DNA from: Fomitopsis serialis
Lineage: Eukaryota; Basidiomycota; Agaricomycetes; Polyporales; Fomitopsidaceae
Length of the DNA stretch: 64,000 nucleotides
Direction: 5' to 3'
NCBI RefSeq assembly: GCF_022376445.1
Contig: NW_025954961.1
Span: 62,001-126,000, forward strand
The stretch's first letter is position 1. Each line of letters starts with the position of its first letter. The translations under genes were made by a program, and so were the position numbers. Positions 39,740 to 50,577 of this stretch are shown in pieces. A model generated the notes under the pieces. That model was not told the origin of the DNA and ran no database searches. It saw only the letters and a program-made list of their open reading frames with translations.

Positions 39740-42200
39740 ATGACTTCCCCGGACGCACCCTCGGTGCTCACGAACTCCATCGCGAGCTCTCCCATCCCTA
39801 TCGGCCCCTCTCCAGAACGGTCTCACTCTCATTCTCCTGTGCGCCTGCGGAGAAGCAACAGTGACATTGCGGACGTTGATCCTACCGTCCCCCACTCTCG
39901 CCCCCGCCTGTCACCGACGTTGACCAGAGGATACAACCCTAATGACCCTGAGGTGCGCGAACGCCAGCGTGCCATGGACGCTGACATGGCCATGCATCTC
40001 TCCCGTGCCCGGAGCAACACCGTCACCTCACCTACTACATCGCCTGTCGCTCCGGTTCCGCGCCCCTTGTCCCAGTCGTTAGACAGCCCCGTCAACTTCC
40101 CCGTTCTCTCTCTTCAGGAGGAGCAGGACGTGAACGATGCACGGGGTCGTCCGCACGTTAACTCTGATCCCGACCACGCAGAGCACTATCATCCGGGCCC
40201 AGCGCCAGATGCGCACCTCAACCACCTCAGTGCGGCTCATGACCCGTCCTTGCTTGTATCTATGGAGACGGCCGACATGGAGGCTGGGCTTCCCATGTAC
40301 CAGGCAAGCGTTGGCGGGCCATCTCCTGAACAGCAGCAGTATGACTTTGGCCCGTTGGAGACGTTCGCTCGAGAGGAGAAGGCGCGGCTCGGCATTCAGA
40401 CTCCTGCAAGCCCTACGGGCCCGCACATTGGGCGCCCACCAATGCCTGCGCCTCATAGCCAGGGCCAGAGCGAGGCAGACCCAAGCCCGAGCGGAAGTCA
40501 CTTCACGATCCCGCGCGTGCGACATCGCAAACTCTCGCATAGCGCACCCACTCCGCGACGAGGGAAGCTTGCGCTCTTCGAACAGCCTGGGGCGGGGGCT
40601 GCACCACCAACGTCTGGCACGACCCTCAGTGCCGTACCGTCGTATGACAATGTCAACGACATCATGAACGGCACACCGTCGGCGGGTGGGGGTGCTCATG
40701 GGCTCGGTGGGCCGGGAACGGGACACGACCGACCATACCGTTTCTCTTTCTACTCGAACGCCTTGAGTGCGACTATCCATTCGCGAAGCCTCAGTGAGCT
40801 CCCAGCAGAGGGACAGAGCTTTGAGGACATGTTCTTTGGACGAGAGCCGGCCCCGCCAAATGCTGCGGGACCGAGGCTAGGTATGAACGGTAAACCAGGG
40901 TCATACGCACCGACCAATGTCGGGTCGAATCCTGGCTCGCTGCTCACCTCGCCGAGGTTGAACGCCATCGGTCCTGGGACCTCGAAGATATTTAGCGGCG
41001 GCGAGCGGAGACTACCGGGAGACGCGACGGCAGATGGTTGTACATGGTGGCTGGACGTGTTGTCGCCCACTGACGAGGAGATGAAGCTACTCAGCAAGGT
41101 ACGTCCTTGATTGTTCTACGTTGTCAACAGTCTAACGCACGAGGATTCCAGGTCTTCTCCATCCATCCATTGACGACCGAGGATATCCAGATGGAGGAAA
41201 CTCGAGAGAAGATCGAGTTGTTCCGAAACTACTACCTTGTGTGTTTCCGTGGCTTCGACCAGGACCCATACAGCCCGACGTATCTCGAACCACTCAACAT
41301 GTACATTATCGTCTTCCGTGAAGGCATACTGTCGGTACGTCCCTCGCGCACGAGACTACCTAGGAACCTCGATCTCATCATACCGTCGCCATGATGCAGT
41401 TCCACTTCCGCCCGACCCCTCATCCTCAGAATGTTCGCCGGCGGATCAAGCAGCTGAAGGACTACATCAGCGTTACGTCAGACTGGATCTCATACGCTCT
41501 CATCGACGACATCACCGACGCCTTCGGACCCCTCATCCAGAGCATCGAGTATGAAGTCGACAGCATTGATGAACTCGTACTTATCCTCAAGGAGGCGGAG
41601 CAGAGCGACATGCTGAGGAGGTATGTCATGCGTGATATTAGCATTGGGAGCGTGGCCCTCATCGTACCTCATCCGATAGGATTGGTACCTGCCGTAAGAA
41701 GGTCATGGGTCTGCTGAGGTTGATGGGCAACAAGGCCGACGTCGTGAAGGGTCTCGCCAAACGATGCAACGAGAACTGGCGTGTTGCACCAACATCGGAC
41801 ATCGTGAGTTGTTCTTTCGTCGTGGCCGATCGCTCGCCCGACTCATCTCTTTCTAGGGTCTCTATCTCTCCGATATCCAAGACCACTTGATTACGATGAC
41901 GCAGAATTTGAATCACTACGAGAAGATCCTGTCTCGCTCGCACTCCAACTACCTCGCGCAGATCTCGATCGAGATGACGGAGGCGAACAACCAAATCAAC
42001 GACGTTCTCTCGAAGCTCACTGCGCTCGGTACGGTACTCATCCCATGAACCTCGTCACAGGTCTGTGGGGCATGAACGTCCACGTGCCTGGGCAGGATGT
42101 GCAAAACGGCTACGTGTGGTTCGGGTCTATCATCGGGGTGCTCGCTGCCTTTGCGCTCATCGCGGGCTGGTCGACGTACAAACTGATGGTACATCGTTGA
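39740..42200 (+). CDS. CorA/MNR2-type Mg2+ transporter
   Basis: CorA-family divalent cation channel with a very long N-terminal cytosolic part, as in fungal ALR1/MNR2. About 440 Ser/Pro-rich residues precede the CorA fold: GCTWWLDVLSPTDEEM, HPLTTEDIQMEETREKIE, YYLVCFRGFD, LNMYIIVFREGILS, ISVTSDWISYALIDDITDAF and the coiled coil to NDVLSKLTALGTV. The pore signature GMN (GLWGMNVHVPGQ) is followed by the second membrane helix GSIIGVLAAFALIAG. Introns lie at about 41098-41151, 41335-41397, 41620-41680 and 41804-41858. One base appears lost near 42043, just before MNLVTGLWGMN, placing the pore out of frame. Plasma membrane or vacuole location cannot be told. Confidence 0.88.
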
Positions 42201-42800
42201 CAGTCGACGGGCGCGCGCCCCGGCGCGTTTGCAGGTTTATCTTTCCTAGGAGGTTTTGTGGTCTCAGGCATGGTCGCTCATCGTTTCTTCACTGCATTGC
42301 AATCACGCCCTTTCCGCGGCACTGGCATAACATACCGTATACTTATTCTCAGTAGTATTCGGCATCCCACGCAATAGACGACAGCATTTATGTGTTGACA
42401 CTGCTCTTGGTGAAATTTTTCGACACTTCGATGAACGTCACGGTCTCGAGCGATCTGCCTGGGTCTGATCACTCATTATCCAAATAAGTAGCCGACGACG
42501 AGAGATACAGTAGTCAATGTCGTATCAAGAGGTCGACCGCTGACAATACAACGCGACAACAGTCGGCATTCCCGTCCAAGGTCCTGCACTGAGCGAGTGA
42601 GCTACCCAGTCAACAGTCTTGCGAAGGGGTCCATGGGGTTGGGTATAGATCATGCGACGTACATTCAACGACATCGATTATAGCTATAAGCCTGCCTATA
42701 GCAAGTGCTGTCATGAGCTCCTGTTCGGAATGAAGGGCAGCATAAACGTACTCGGGGCCCATACTCCACAATTTCTCCCCGTAGTCATCAGGAAAGCGTC
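42201..42800. other. CorA 3' flank
   Basis: Probable 3' UTR then non-coding sequence leading into the repeat-rich block. Nothing else seen. Confidence 0.4.
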
Positions 42801-42804
42801 ACCG

Positions 42805-42870
42805 TGCCTAATGCGCCTAAACACGCCTAAAGTGTCTCACGGGTGTCTAATTTACCTCATTGTCTAACGA
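42805..42870. repeat. GCCTAA-motif cluster, left
   Basis: Three GCCTAA hexamers and two GTCTAA variants lie within about 60 bp, ending in gtgtctaatttacctcattg. A similar but richer cluster, containing the near inverse (caatgaggcagattaggcac), lies at 49055-49200. The motif is a degenerate TTAGGC on the other strand. Its meaning is unknown. Confidence 0.5.
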
Positions 42871-43130
42871 TTTCTGAGCTTCACAGTTGGTCGAGCAGCC
42901 TCGGTAGAGTCGCTAGTGGCATATGTATATTATGATAACTGTACAGTACCAACTATGAATACTACATTGAATACCAGTTGCGTCCCGACAAGACCGCCGA
43001 CGCGTCTGCAAGCAGTGATCAGTGAGTACAGCACTCGCGAAGCCACGAGTCGACCTAGCCACGTATCGGTGATTGCATCCGCCGTCAATGCGTCCCGAGC
43101 CCGCTTGCCAGCGGCGTCGATAGTGAGCAT

Positions 43131-43420
43131 CGGGTACGACAGTGAGGTCGTCCCGGAAGGCGGAAACACCGCTCTTATGGCCAGCAGAACGCACAACGAG
43201 CTTCTCGCTCATTGGTACACCTGCTGGCGCGGCAGTAGCAAAAGAACGGGCACGTCTGACGTGCAGCCTTGCGCGCCAGACGTGCTACCGTGTGTAGCAG
43301 CGGGTACGACGGTGAGGTCCACCCGGAAAGCGGAAGTGCCGTCTTTGTGGCCAGCAAGACGGCGAGCTTTGCGTTCGTCGATACACCTACTGGTGCAGAC
43401 ACTGGGAATGGAGACGGCGA
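43131..43420. repeat. Diverged tandem duplication, 170-bp period
   Basis: Two copies of about 120 bp start at 43131 and 43301 with the shared core cgggtacgac, then GTGAGGTC, CCCGGAA, GCGGAA and TGGCCAGCA, roughly three quarters identical. Both strands are open through parts of it, but no real gene could be built. Confidence 0.6.
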
Positions 43421-43569
43421 GGCGAGGACGGCCAGCGAGGGCGTACCTGCGTTTGTTGAGCCTTCGTGCTCGTTCTTTCTGCTCGTCACATGCCCTTCTC
43501 CCTCCTCTCGCTTCCTCCCCTTCTCCTCCTCTTCCTTCTGCGTCCCGTGCGCCGCGTTCTCGGTGGTCT

Positions 43570-44440
43570 GCAACGGGTGGACGAGAGCGGGCGGGCGAGA
43601 GTAGGTGGGTGAGAGCAGGCAGGCGAGAGCAGGCGCGCGTGCGAGAAGCCACGGGCGAGCGGGCGGGCACATGCGAGCCAGCAGGAGGGCGAGCGCAGGC
43701 AGGTGGATAAGTAGGCACGAGCGAACGAGTGGGCAAGTCGGGCGGAGAGATGAACCGCGCGGGGGCGCGCGAGAAGCCAAGGGCGGGTGTGTGAGCGGGC
43801 GGGCGAGTGGGCATGCGAGTGTCGGGCAAGGAGCACGGTAGGCGAGGGAGGACGAGCTGGACTGGCTGACCGGGGGCTTGTCGAGGTTGTGCGGCGGAGT
43901 GGTGCTGAGGGGTGGATGACGACCCGGGGCGTCCGAGAGTCCTTGTCGCGGACGAAACACGGGGTGCTGGGACGGCAGTGGCAGGCGAGAAGTGACGAGG
44001 CCGGGGTCGCACTCATATCGCGAGTATGCGTGAGACACGCGTGATGATGGCGCAAGCAGGGACGGTGGTGCTGAACCGGGTGTCGTGCTTGATTGAAGGA
44101 TGGTCAACGAGGCATGGGCAGAGGCCGTCGGCTGTGTGCAGGCAGAGCAAGGCTACGAGGGTGGACAGGCGTGAGATGCCAGCAGGAAGCAGAGGCGGGG
44201 CGTCGGCGCGGCGCACAGCTCCGCCCCGCATACATATCGAGAAGGAGGTAGTGTAGTAGCGGGGGGTAGCACAGTGCGTACAGGGTCATCGCGTGTCAAG
44301 CGGGGTGCGACGGACGGCTCGCGTACGAGCGCGGGCCTGCAAGAACACGCGGGTGGATGAGGACGGGCGAGCACGAGAGGGCGGACGTGTGGGCGCAAGA
44401 GGGCAAGCGAGCGGACAAGCCGTATGCGCGGACGGACGCG
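43570..44440. repeat. G-rich degenerate GCGAG/GCGGGC tract
   Basis: The + strand is dominated by short degenerate units such as gggcgagcgggcgggc, gagagcaggcaggcgag and gcgagcggacaag. Long open frames on both strands (for example 43175-44107, -) are by-products of this composition. A C-rich counterpart of the same unit type lies at 48190-48880 in the opposite sense. Confidence 0.6.
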
Positions 44441-45055
44441 TGGTCACTAGTTACTGCGAGCCCATTGCTCGACGATGCACCTAGTCGGGCAGGGTGACTA
44501 GTAACGGAAGTAGGTACATTGTAGTTTGCTTACCGTCATTTTCTGACCCTTGCTTGGCTTTCGTCCATCGCTCCTGCCCCTCGTCCTTGTATCTCCTTCG
44601 TCCGCGCTCGTTTTCCTCGAGTCATGCTTGGTCCTTGGGGATACCGTTCAAGCGCTTCTCGGAGCCCTGTGGTGTCAAGTAGTTGCGTTCTTGAGTGTGT
44701 TGTCGGCCGTGCCGTAGCAAGTCATTCAACAGGAAGGAAGACAACGGGGACTTTGCCCAAGACTGCTGACGTCTGCCCTAAACACATTCCAAACTCCGAA
44801 ATTGAGCGCTTTGAGCTGCCTCGCTGGCACTCTCGTCTCACGTCTTGCCGTCGTGCGCCTCACCGTCAACATCATGTTCTGTGCTTCGCTCAGCATTGCA
44901 TGTGGCTGCCTCTATGCGAGGACGCCTCATCGGCCACCAGGTGAGTACGATGAATCTGTATATCCTCAGTTTTTACTCCTCATTTACTTCCTCGCCAGAA
45001 AGTCTCTCGCATCTGTATGCTCTCACCCTTCGCGCCATCAACACCCTCAGCCCCT
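44441..45055. other. Left flank of the 2.6-kb element
   Basis: The + frame from 44845 is open (RLTVNIMFC, then after a possible intron HLYALTLRAINTLSPSLY) up to the element border at 45063. It may be an exon that the element interrupted, but no family was recognised. Confidence 0.3.
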
Positions 45056-45063
45056 CCCTCTAC
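45056..45063. repeat. Target-site duplication, left copy
   Basis: CCCTCTAC, directly before the left arm of the 2.6-kb element; the same eight bases follow its right arm at 47679-47686. Confidence 0.85.
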
Positions 45064-45610
45064 CACCTCGCTCTCGGATATCTCCCGGCTGATAAGCTCT
45101 TGATACGGGTATCGTATCGCGTAGCTAACGAGATCAGTTAGCCCTGTCCCCGCATACCACGCAATTTACCATTGCTACCACCGTCCCCTTTCCTCGTTAA
45201 GGTAATCATCCCCTCCACCTCTCCCTTGCCCAAGTCCGGTATCCCTCGAGCAGCGCACGTGCTACGTGGCTGAGGGCGCTTCCCTCAAGATCACGGATCT
45301 CTCCCGATCCCCGGGCGTCGCGCCCGACGTTCGGTAAGCCGACGCCACGCCCGCTGAGCTCGCCGCCACCGCGCACGGGCCCATCGCATCGCGCTCACCG
45401 TCGACGACCATGGCGAGCCCGTGCGGAGATCGGGTCCGCGTTGACTCTGACGCGCGGCTGGGTGGCGCGTGCCCGAGCCTCGCGGGCACTCCCACGGTCG
45501 TTGATCGGGTGATTCCCACGCGCGCTCGCCACCGCGTCCGGCGCTGTGCTCGCTGTCGGCGACGACGAGCACGAATATCTCGCTCCCCTCTCCGTTTCTC
45601 GTCGTGATTT
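45064..45610. repeat. Left arm of inverted repeat (about 545 bp)
   Basis: Nearly identical to the reverse complement of 47134-47678, with only a few substitutions and small indels. It starts CACCTCGCTCTCGG and ends CGTTTCTCGTCG followed by gattt. The open frames here (for example 45262-45624, -) recur in the other arm and look like composition effects. Confidence 0.9.
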
Positions 45611-47133
45611 CGTGCTACATACATATAGTATCAAATTGAACACCGTATATAGGCTTCTACTGTATATATAATCAGTAGTTACCTCGGAATTGTATGATTT
45701 TACATCCAATCATGCCTCGGCATTATGCACGGATAGAGCGGTCAAAAGCGAGCAAAATGTGCTCTTTTATACTTATTACTACTGCTATCATGATACACAA
45801 CTAGTCTTTCAATACTATGAGCAAGTTGTCCTGCCCTGTAAGTGAAAACTCCGCCATAAGTGGCCATGTATAACACCTCAACCAATGTACTGGTACTCAG
45901 ACAAATAGTACTAATATACTCATGGAATGCATCTATGCCTACTCACTACTTGTTGTACGGTATCTGCAGCAACTGGGGGTGATAGAGGTCAAATGTAGGT
46001 GGGATGCTACACATATGGCTGGCTCTGTTGCACAGCAGCTAATGCATGTCTATACACAGATCTTCGATGTTTTAGCATCTATTAGTGCTAACCAACAATG
46101 CTAGGGTACTAAATCATAACAGGATTATATGCATACCTTGCGATGCGATGATGTTCCACTGGTGGCTGACCTAGTGGCTGAGAAAAGGAGTGAGTCGGAA
46201 TCGTGCACCTCGTCCTTATTGGCATCGGATAAAACGGAAATAGGACCCACTAATGGTACAATAATGTTAGTATTTGTCCGAAGCTGTTTGGAGTCAATGA
46301 GGTGACAGCCAGGGGGTCTGTATGCAGAAGTGGTCGTAGTGGCGTGAAAGCGCCCGTATGCTCGTTAAGTGTGCAATGCACTCGAGCGATGTTCACTCGG
46401 GCACCGCTTCGGGCATGTCCCCGAACTGCCCGAGACGATGTTCGTCTCGCTCTACACGACCTCCTGCTTGTCCAATCCCCAAGAGACTTCACATATAGCA
46501 TTTAGATATACAACACATATTGCATCCATGTTTGGAGACAATCCAACCACAGGAGATGATGTGATATGTTCTTCTCCTTCCTGTAGCCCCCTATAGCCAA
46601 TTGAATGCATGCCCTTGTCATCTCGTCTCAGAAAGTATTGTAGGTGTAAGCACATACAGATATGATGCAAATGTACATTCTGAGAAGTATTCATAATGCC
46701 TGGATGCATGTAGAGGCTCCAAATGAATGAATATGCTTTTTGTACATGTGAACATTCTCATAACATTGAGGCACATATACTAGTCCTGATACTGTGAGTA
46801 TACACAAAAACGTACATGAATGTGCTTGCAACATACTGGTAGAGCTTTCATGAGCTACAATGGAGTGGTTGTGATGTTATGCATGCCCCCTTGTGGCAAG
46901 TTTCGCATTTTGGGGCCAGTAATCCTTCATCAAACACTATTTATTGCTTGTGGATAATCATAGCAGTTCTCTAGAGCTTATCAGACATATTATCTCACTT
47001 CTGGCCGTTCTATTGATGGGTACTGGGTAGGTATCACTGGGGAGATAGTCATACTATTCCGAGGTAACAAACATTGTATACACTTGGTAAGCATATATAC
47101 AGTGTAAGTATCACTACTAAATGTATGATCCAA
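45611..47133. other. AT-rich core of the 2.6-kb element
   Basis: 1,523 bp, clearly more AT-rich than its surroundings, with many short direct and inverted words (tgcat, tactac, gtatac) but no coding frame, tRNA or known promoter. A more GC-rich patch lies at about 46300-46480. Confidence 0.5.
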
Positions 47134-47678
47134 AAATCGCGACGAGAAACGGAGAGGGGAGCGAGATATTCGTGCTCGTCGTCGCCGACAGCGAGCACAG
47201 CGCCGGACGCGGTGGCGAGCGCGCGTGGGAATCACCCGATCAAGACCGTGGGAGTGCCCGCGAGGCTCGGGCACGCGCCACCCAGCCGCGCGTCAGAGTC
47301 AACGCGGACCCGATCTCCGCACGGGCCCGCCATGGTCGTCGACGGTGAGCGCGATGCGATGGGCCCGTGCGCGGTGGCGGCGAGCTCAGCGGGCGTGGCG
47401 TCGGCTTACCGAACGTCGGGCGCGACGCCCGGGGATCGGGAGAGATCCGTGATCTTGAGGGAAGCGCCCTCAGCCACGTAGCACGTGCGCTGCTCGAGGG
47501 ATACCGGACTTGGGCAAGGGAGAGGTGGAGGGGATGATTACCTTAACGAGGAAAGGGGACGGTGGTAGCAATGGTAAATGCGTGGTATGCGGGGACAGGG
47601 CTAACTGATCTCGTTAGCTACGCGATACGATACCCGTATCAAGAGCTTATCAGCCGGGAGATATCCGAGAGCGAGGTG
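47134..47678. repeat. Right arm of inverted repeat (about 545 bp)
   Basis: Reverse-complement counterpart of 45064-45610. It ends in ccgagagcgaggtg, directly before the right copy of CCCTCTAC. Confidence 0.9.
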
Positions 47679-47686
47679 CCCTCTAC
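47679..47686. repeat. Target-site duplication, right copy
   Basis: CCCTCTAC, identical to 45056-45063. Confidence 0.85.
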
Positions 47687-48189
47687 CCCGTGTTCCTACC
47701 ATCAACAACAATCACGCAAGCCATCCAAATCTCGCCATCAAGAACCTGACAAGCGATGCGCCCTCCCCTCCCAAGCCGAGCCCGGGTCGGGTCGAAGCCG
47801 CAGCGTGAATGCGATGTTGAGCTCCGGCATCGGGGTGCGATATGCACGCACACACGTCGGCCACTCCAGCTCGGCCATCTCCTGCGCGTTGGGCTCGGGC
47901 TCGGAGAAGAGCGCGCCGGGCATGCTTGTCAGCGGCGAGGGCATGCGCATATGGTTGTGCGCACAGGTAGGTGAAGAGAACGTAAGCGGGGATGTCGTCA
48001 GGGTGCACGCAGATGAGGCGGGGACACCGAGTGCCCGTGACGAGGCGGCGCGCACGGATCACGCAGGCTTCGAGACAGGAAGCTGTACATCGCATCAGCG
48101 TCGACAATTTCAGGATTGCGCGCGGGCTTGGTGTAGAGCCCATGCAACCGCCTGGACGATACGTAGGCCAGTACTGGATGCTTCGTCGT
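47687..48189. other. Right flank of the 2.6-kb element
   Basis: Several overlapping open frames on both strands, none recognisable. If the element and one target copy are removed, the left open frame (ending NTLSPSLY) continues into PVFLPSTTIT here, so an interrupted gene is possible but unproven. Confidence 0.3.
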
Positions 48190-48880
48190 GAAGCGGGCGG
48201 GTGCTCGCTCACTCTTGCGCTCTTTCTCACTAGCTTGTCCGCCTACTTGCCCGTCCGCTCTCCTGTCCGCTCTCTTGCCAACTCCCCTCTCGCTAGCTTG
48301 TTCGCCTGCCCACCCTCTCCCTCTCATTGGCCCGGCCGCCCGCCATCGCCTTCTTGCTGCCGCCCAGCTTTTGCTAGCTCAATACCTGTTGCTGCCTCCT
48401 CGCACTTGCCTGCTAGCTCACGCACCCGCCTACTTGTTCGCCCGCTCGCTTGCCCGTCCTCATTCGTCCGCTCGCTTGCCTGTTCTTGTCCGCCCACGCT
48501 CGCATCCTCACGAGTGCGCTTGTTACTCGCTCTTGCCCCTTGGCCCCTGTCTGCGTTGTCTTGCCCACCCGCAAACTCAGCCCCTTGCCACCCTGCTCGT
48601 CTGTCAACTTGCCCGCTCACTTGTATGCCTGCTCGCCTGCTAGCCGCAAGTCCTCGCCTGCCTGCCTGCTCTCGCTTACCCGCTTTTGCCCGTCTGCCGG
48701 CTCGCCCATCTGCGCTCTCGCTCACTCGCTTGCCCCGTCAATGCTCCCTCTTGCCAATGTTCTATCTTGCCCACCAGCTCGTGCTTTCCCTCGCTCCCGC
48801 CCATGCTCCTTCTTGCCCATTCTGCCACCTGTCTGCCTCACCCCCGCTCGCCTGCAAACCTGCCTTTACCTGTGCAAAAT
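48190..48880. repeat. C-rich degenerate CTCGCCYGC tract
   Basis: The + strand is made of short units such as ctcgcttgcccgtcc, gcctgctagctcac and gtccgctcgcttgcctg. It is the opposite-strand style of 43570-44440, though the two do not align base by base. Open frames in it (Leu/Ser/Pro/Ala-rich) are composition effects. Confidence 0.6.
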
Positions 48881-49054
48881 ATGTACTCGTAGTGTGGTGG
48901 TTCTGTATCAGGCTACACTCCTATTCGAGACGATGGAAGGGTGCTTGGGAAGTACGCTGTCGGAAAACATGTACATAAGTACAGTAGTTATGGTGGTTCA
49001 ATATATCTTTGCAATGAGTTTTGTATGAATTGCGATTGCGTGTGCATAGTCCCA

Positions 49055-49200
49055 TCGGTCTAACAGTTGCCTCGCTGCCTCGTCGTCTTACTGCCTAACG
49101 GCCTAATAGCTGTCTCAATGAGAAATGAATCTACTCAAATTAGGCACTGTGTCTAAACCCGCCTAAGTGCCTAAATGCCTCAATGAGGCAGATTAGGCAC
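49055..49200. repeat. GCCTAA-motif cluster, right
   Basis: About six direct GCCTAA/GTCTAA words plus two reverse ones within 145 bp. The TAA stop of the MYND 3 gene (49193-49195) lies inside the last motif. Confidence 0.5.
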
Positions 49201-50368
49201 GAGTGCCACTTTCCTGATGTAGCAGCCACCTGAACAGCACCTTTTCGGCGCTCCCGAATCCGAGGGTGGAATTGGCAAAACCGTAGAGTTCGTCTGCCGC
49301 AGCCACTTCGTGTAGTTGCAGCGGACAGACGTTGGCATCTAAGAGCAGTCGTCTGTACAACCTCTTGAGCTCCTTGACGTCAGCAATCGACCGCGCGTTG
49401 GAGAATCCATACATCACCGTTAACGGGTGATGCTTCTCATGGACGATAAACGTGTCGGAGTCAACCAGGACAATGCCCTTGAGGAGCCAGGCTATCTGTG
49501 AGCAGCCGCAAAACGGAGGGGCTTGCAAGATGCCCAGCAGCTCCGTGCGTCTGTGCCACCCATGAACCGGCAGTGAGGAATCGACGAGGAACCAAAGCTT
49601 GCCGTCGTCGTAGGCGAGCCAGAATTCTTCGAATGTGTACAGTTGGAAGAGGTGCTCGTAGATGGCCTTGAGCTGCTTCTCCTCGTCGTTATTTCTGCAG
49701 ACGCAGAACCCAAAATGGACCCAGATATCTGTTGGAGGTATGACTGCGATATGGCAGAAGATGTGTTCACACAGGTTGAAGCAGAGTGCCTTCGCCGCTG
49801 GCCACGTCTCCATGATTTCGTCCATGTCGGGGCGAGAAGCGTCCGGAACTCCAGTCCAATGACTGAAGCGCGCAATAGTGGCCTTTTCACCCTCTTCGAC
49901 AGCCTGGGGAACCCCCAGTGACGGTTCAATTATCCATCGGTGCCCCTGGAACCACCTGAAGGCTTGACTTCTGCTGGCACGACCGGACTTTGCGTAACCC
50001 AACTCGATTACTTGGCACAAGATTCGAGCTTGCCGCCAATAACGAAGTGCCTTTGCGGGAATCTCCAATTCGACGATGAATTCAACCCAGAAATCGAGGA
50101 GTGCGTGCACGCCGCCTATTTTCGCAGCGTATACGAAGCCGTATTCCATGCAGGTGTCGATATCATGAGGGATGTAGCGGCGGTGCGCGGCGCGCACCAA
50201 ATGGTCCGCTGTATCTAGCTGGAATGAAGACATGGAGGCGCATTCGAACTTGTGTTCTGGCCAATCTTGCCCCTGGCAAACTTTGCTGCAGTAGTTGGCA
50301 CTCGACAATGAGCACCCTTTACACCTTTTCGTAGCGTATCTCGGGCACTTCGCGCAATAAAGGACCAT
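49193..50368 (-). CDS. MYND-type zinc finger protein 3
   Basis: Single-exon protein of 391 aa starting MVLYCAKCPRYATKRC at 50368. The frame is open further upstream to 50524, but the MYND finger begins at residue 5 here exactly as in its relatives, so this start is chosen. MYND ligands Cys5, Cys8, Cys16, Cys19, Cys27, Cys31, His39 and Cys43. Its body (ADHLVRAAHRRYIPHDI, LLDFWVEFIVELEIPAKALR, GHRWIIEPSLGVPQ, then SNARSIADVKELKRLYRR and ADELYGFANSTLGFG) is clearly the closest relative of MYND protein 2, in inverted orientation. The left end of the 10-kb element lies 209 bp upstream of the ATG, in its promoter. Confidence 0.82.
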   Translation of the reverse strand: MVLYCAKCPRYATKRCKGCSLSSANYCSKVCQGQDWPEHKFECASMSSFQLDTADHLVRAAHRRYIPHDIDTCMEYGFVYAAKIGGVHALLDFWVEFIVELEIPAKALRYWRQARILCQVIELGYAKSGRASRSQAFRWFQGHRWIIEPSLGVPQAVEEGEKATIARFSHWTGVPDASRPDMDEIMETWPAAKALCFNLCEHIFCHIAVIPPTDIWVHFGFCVCRNNDEEKQLKAIYEHLFQLYTFEEFWLAYDDGKLWFLVDSSLPVHGWHRRTELLGILQAPPFCGCSQIAWLLKGIVLVDSDTFIVHEKHHPLTVMYGFSNARSIADVKELKRLYRRLLLDANVCPLQLHEVAAADELYGFANSTLGFGSAEKVLFRWLLHQESGTRA

Positions 50369-50571
50369 GACGCGACGGGGTCGCGCTTCCAGGAGAGGCG
50401 CCGTCGGGTTTGGTACTGTGTATCTGCATAATGCTATGTCAACGAAGTAGGCGCGCCACAGGGATACGACGCACCAGTTGATGTATGTTCGTGAATGTGA
50501 GCCCTTTCTAGGATAGTGGATCATATACGTTCGATTATTGACACTCGCGCTTACTGACGGAGACTATGTGT

Positions 50572-50577
50572 AGCGTG
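50572..50577. repeat. Target-site duplication, left copy (10-kb element)
   Basis: AGCGTG immediately outside the left terminal repeat; the same six bases follow the right terminal repeat at 60733-60738. Confidence 0.85.

Larger units (their letters stand above)
45064..47678. mobile_element. Non-autonomous inverted-repeat element, 2,615 bp
   Basis: Two long GC-rich arms of opposite sense, 45064-45610 and 47134-47678, enclose an AT-rich core of about 1.5 kb. The whole is flanked by the perfect 8-bp direct repeat CCCTCTAC. The core has no open frame of note, so the element must be moved by a transposase encoded elsewhere. An 8-bp duplication is known for hAT and for Zisupton/KDZ-type elements, among others. 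The ends CACCTCGCTCTCGG and its complement do not match a family I can name. Confidence 0.85.

Noticed and set aside
43175..44107. 310-aa open frame on the - strand
   Set aside because: Leu/Ala/Arg/Pro/Ser repeats caused by the degenerate G-rich tract; other frames are open too, and there is no domain.
45262..45624. Open frames repeated in both arms of the 2.6-kb element (also 47074-47481)
   Set aside because: They recur only because the arms are copies; GC-rich sequence lacking stops, no domain, no start shared with a promoter.
47992..48978. 328-aa open frame on the + strand
   Set aside because: Same reason: composition of the C-rich tract keeps several frames open.
42805..49200. GCCTAA clusters as telomere repeats
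   Set aside because: The units are irregular and internal, and fungal telomeres are normally TTAGGG; no array.
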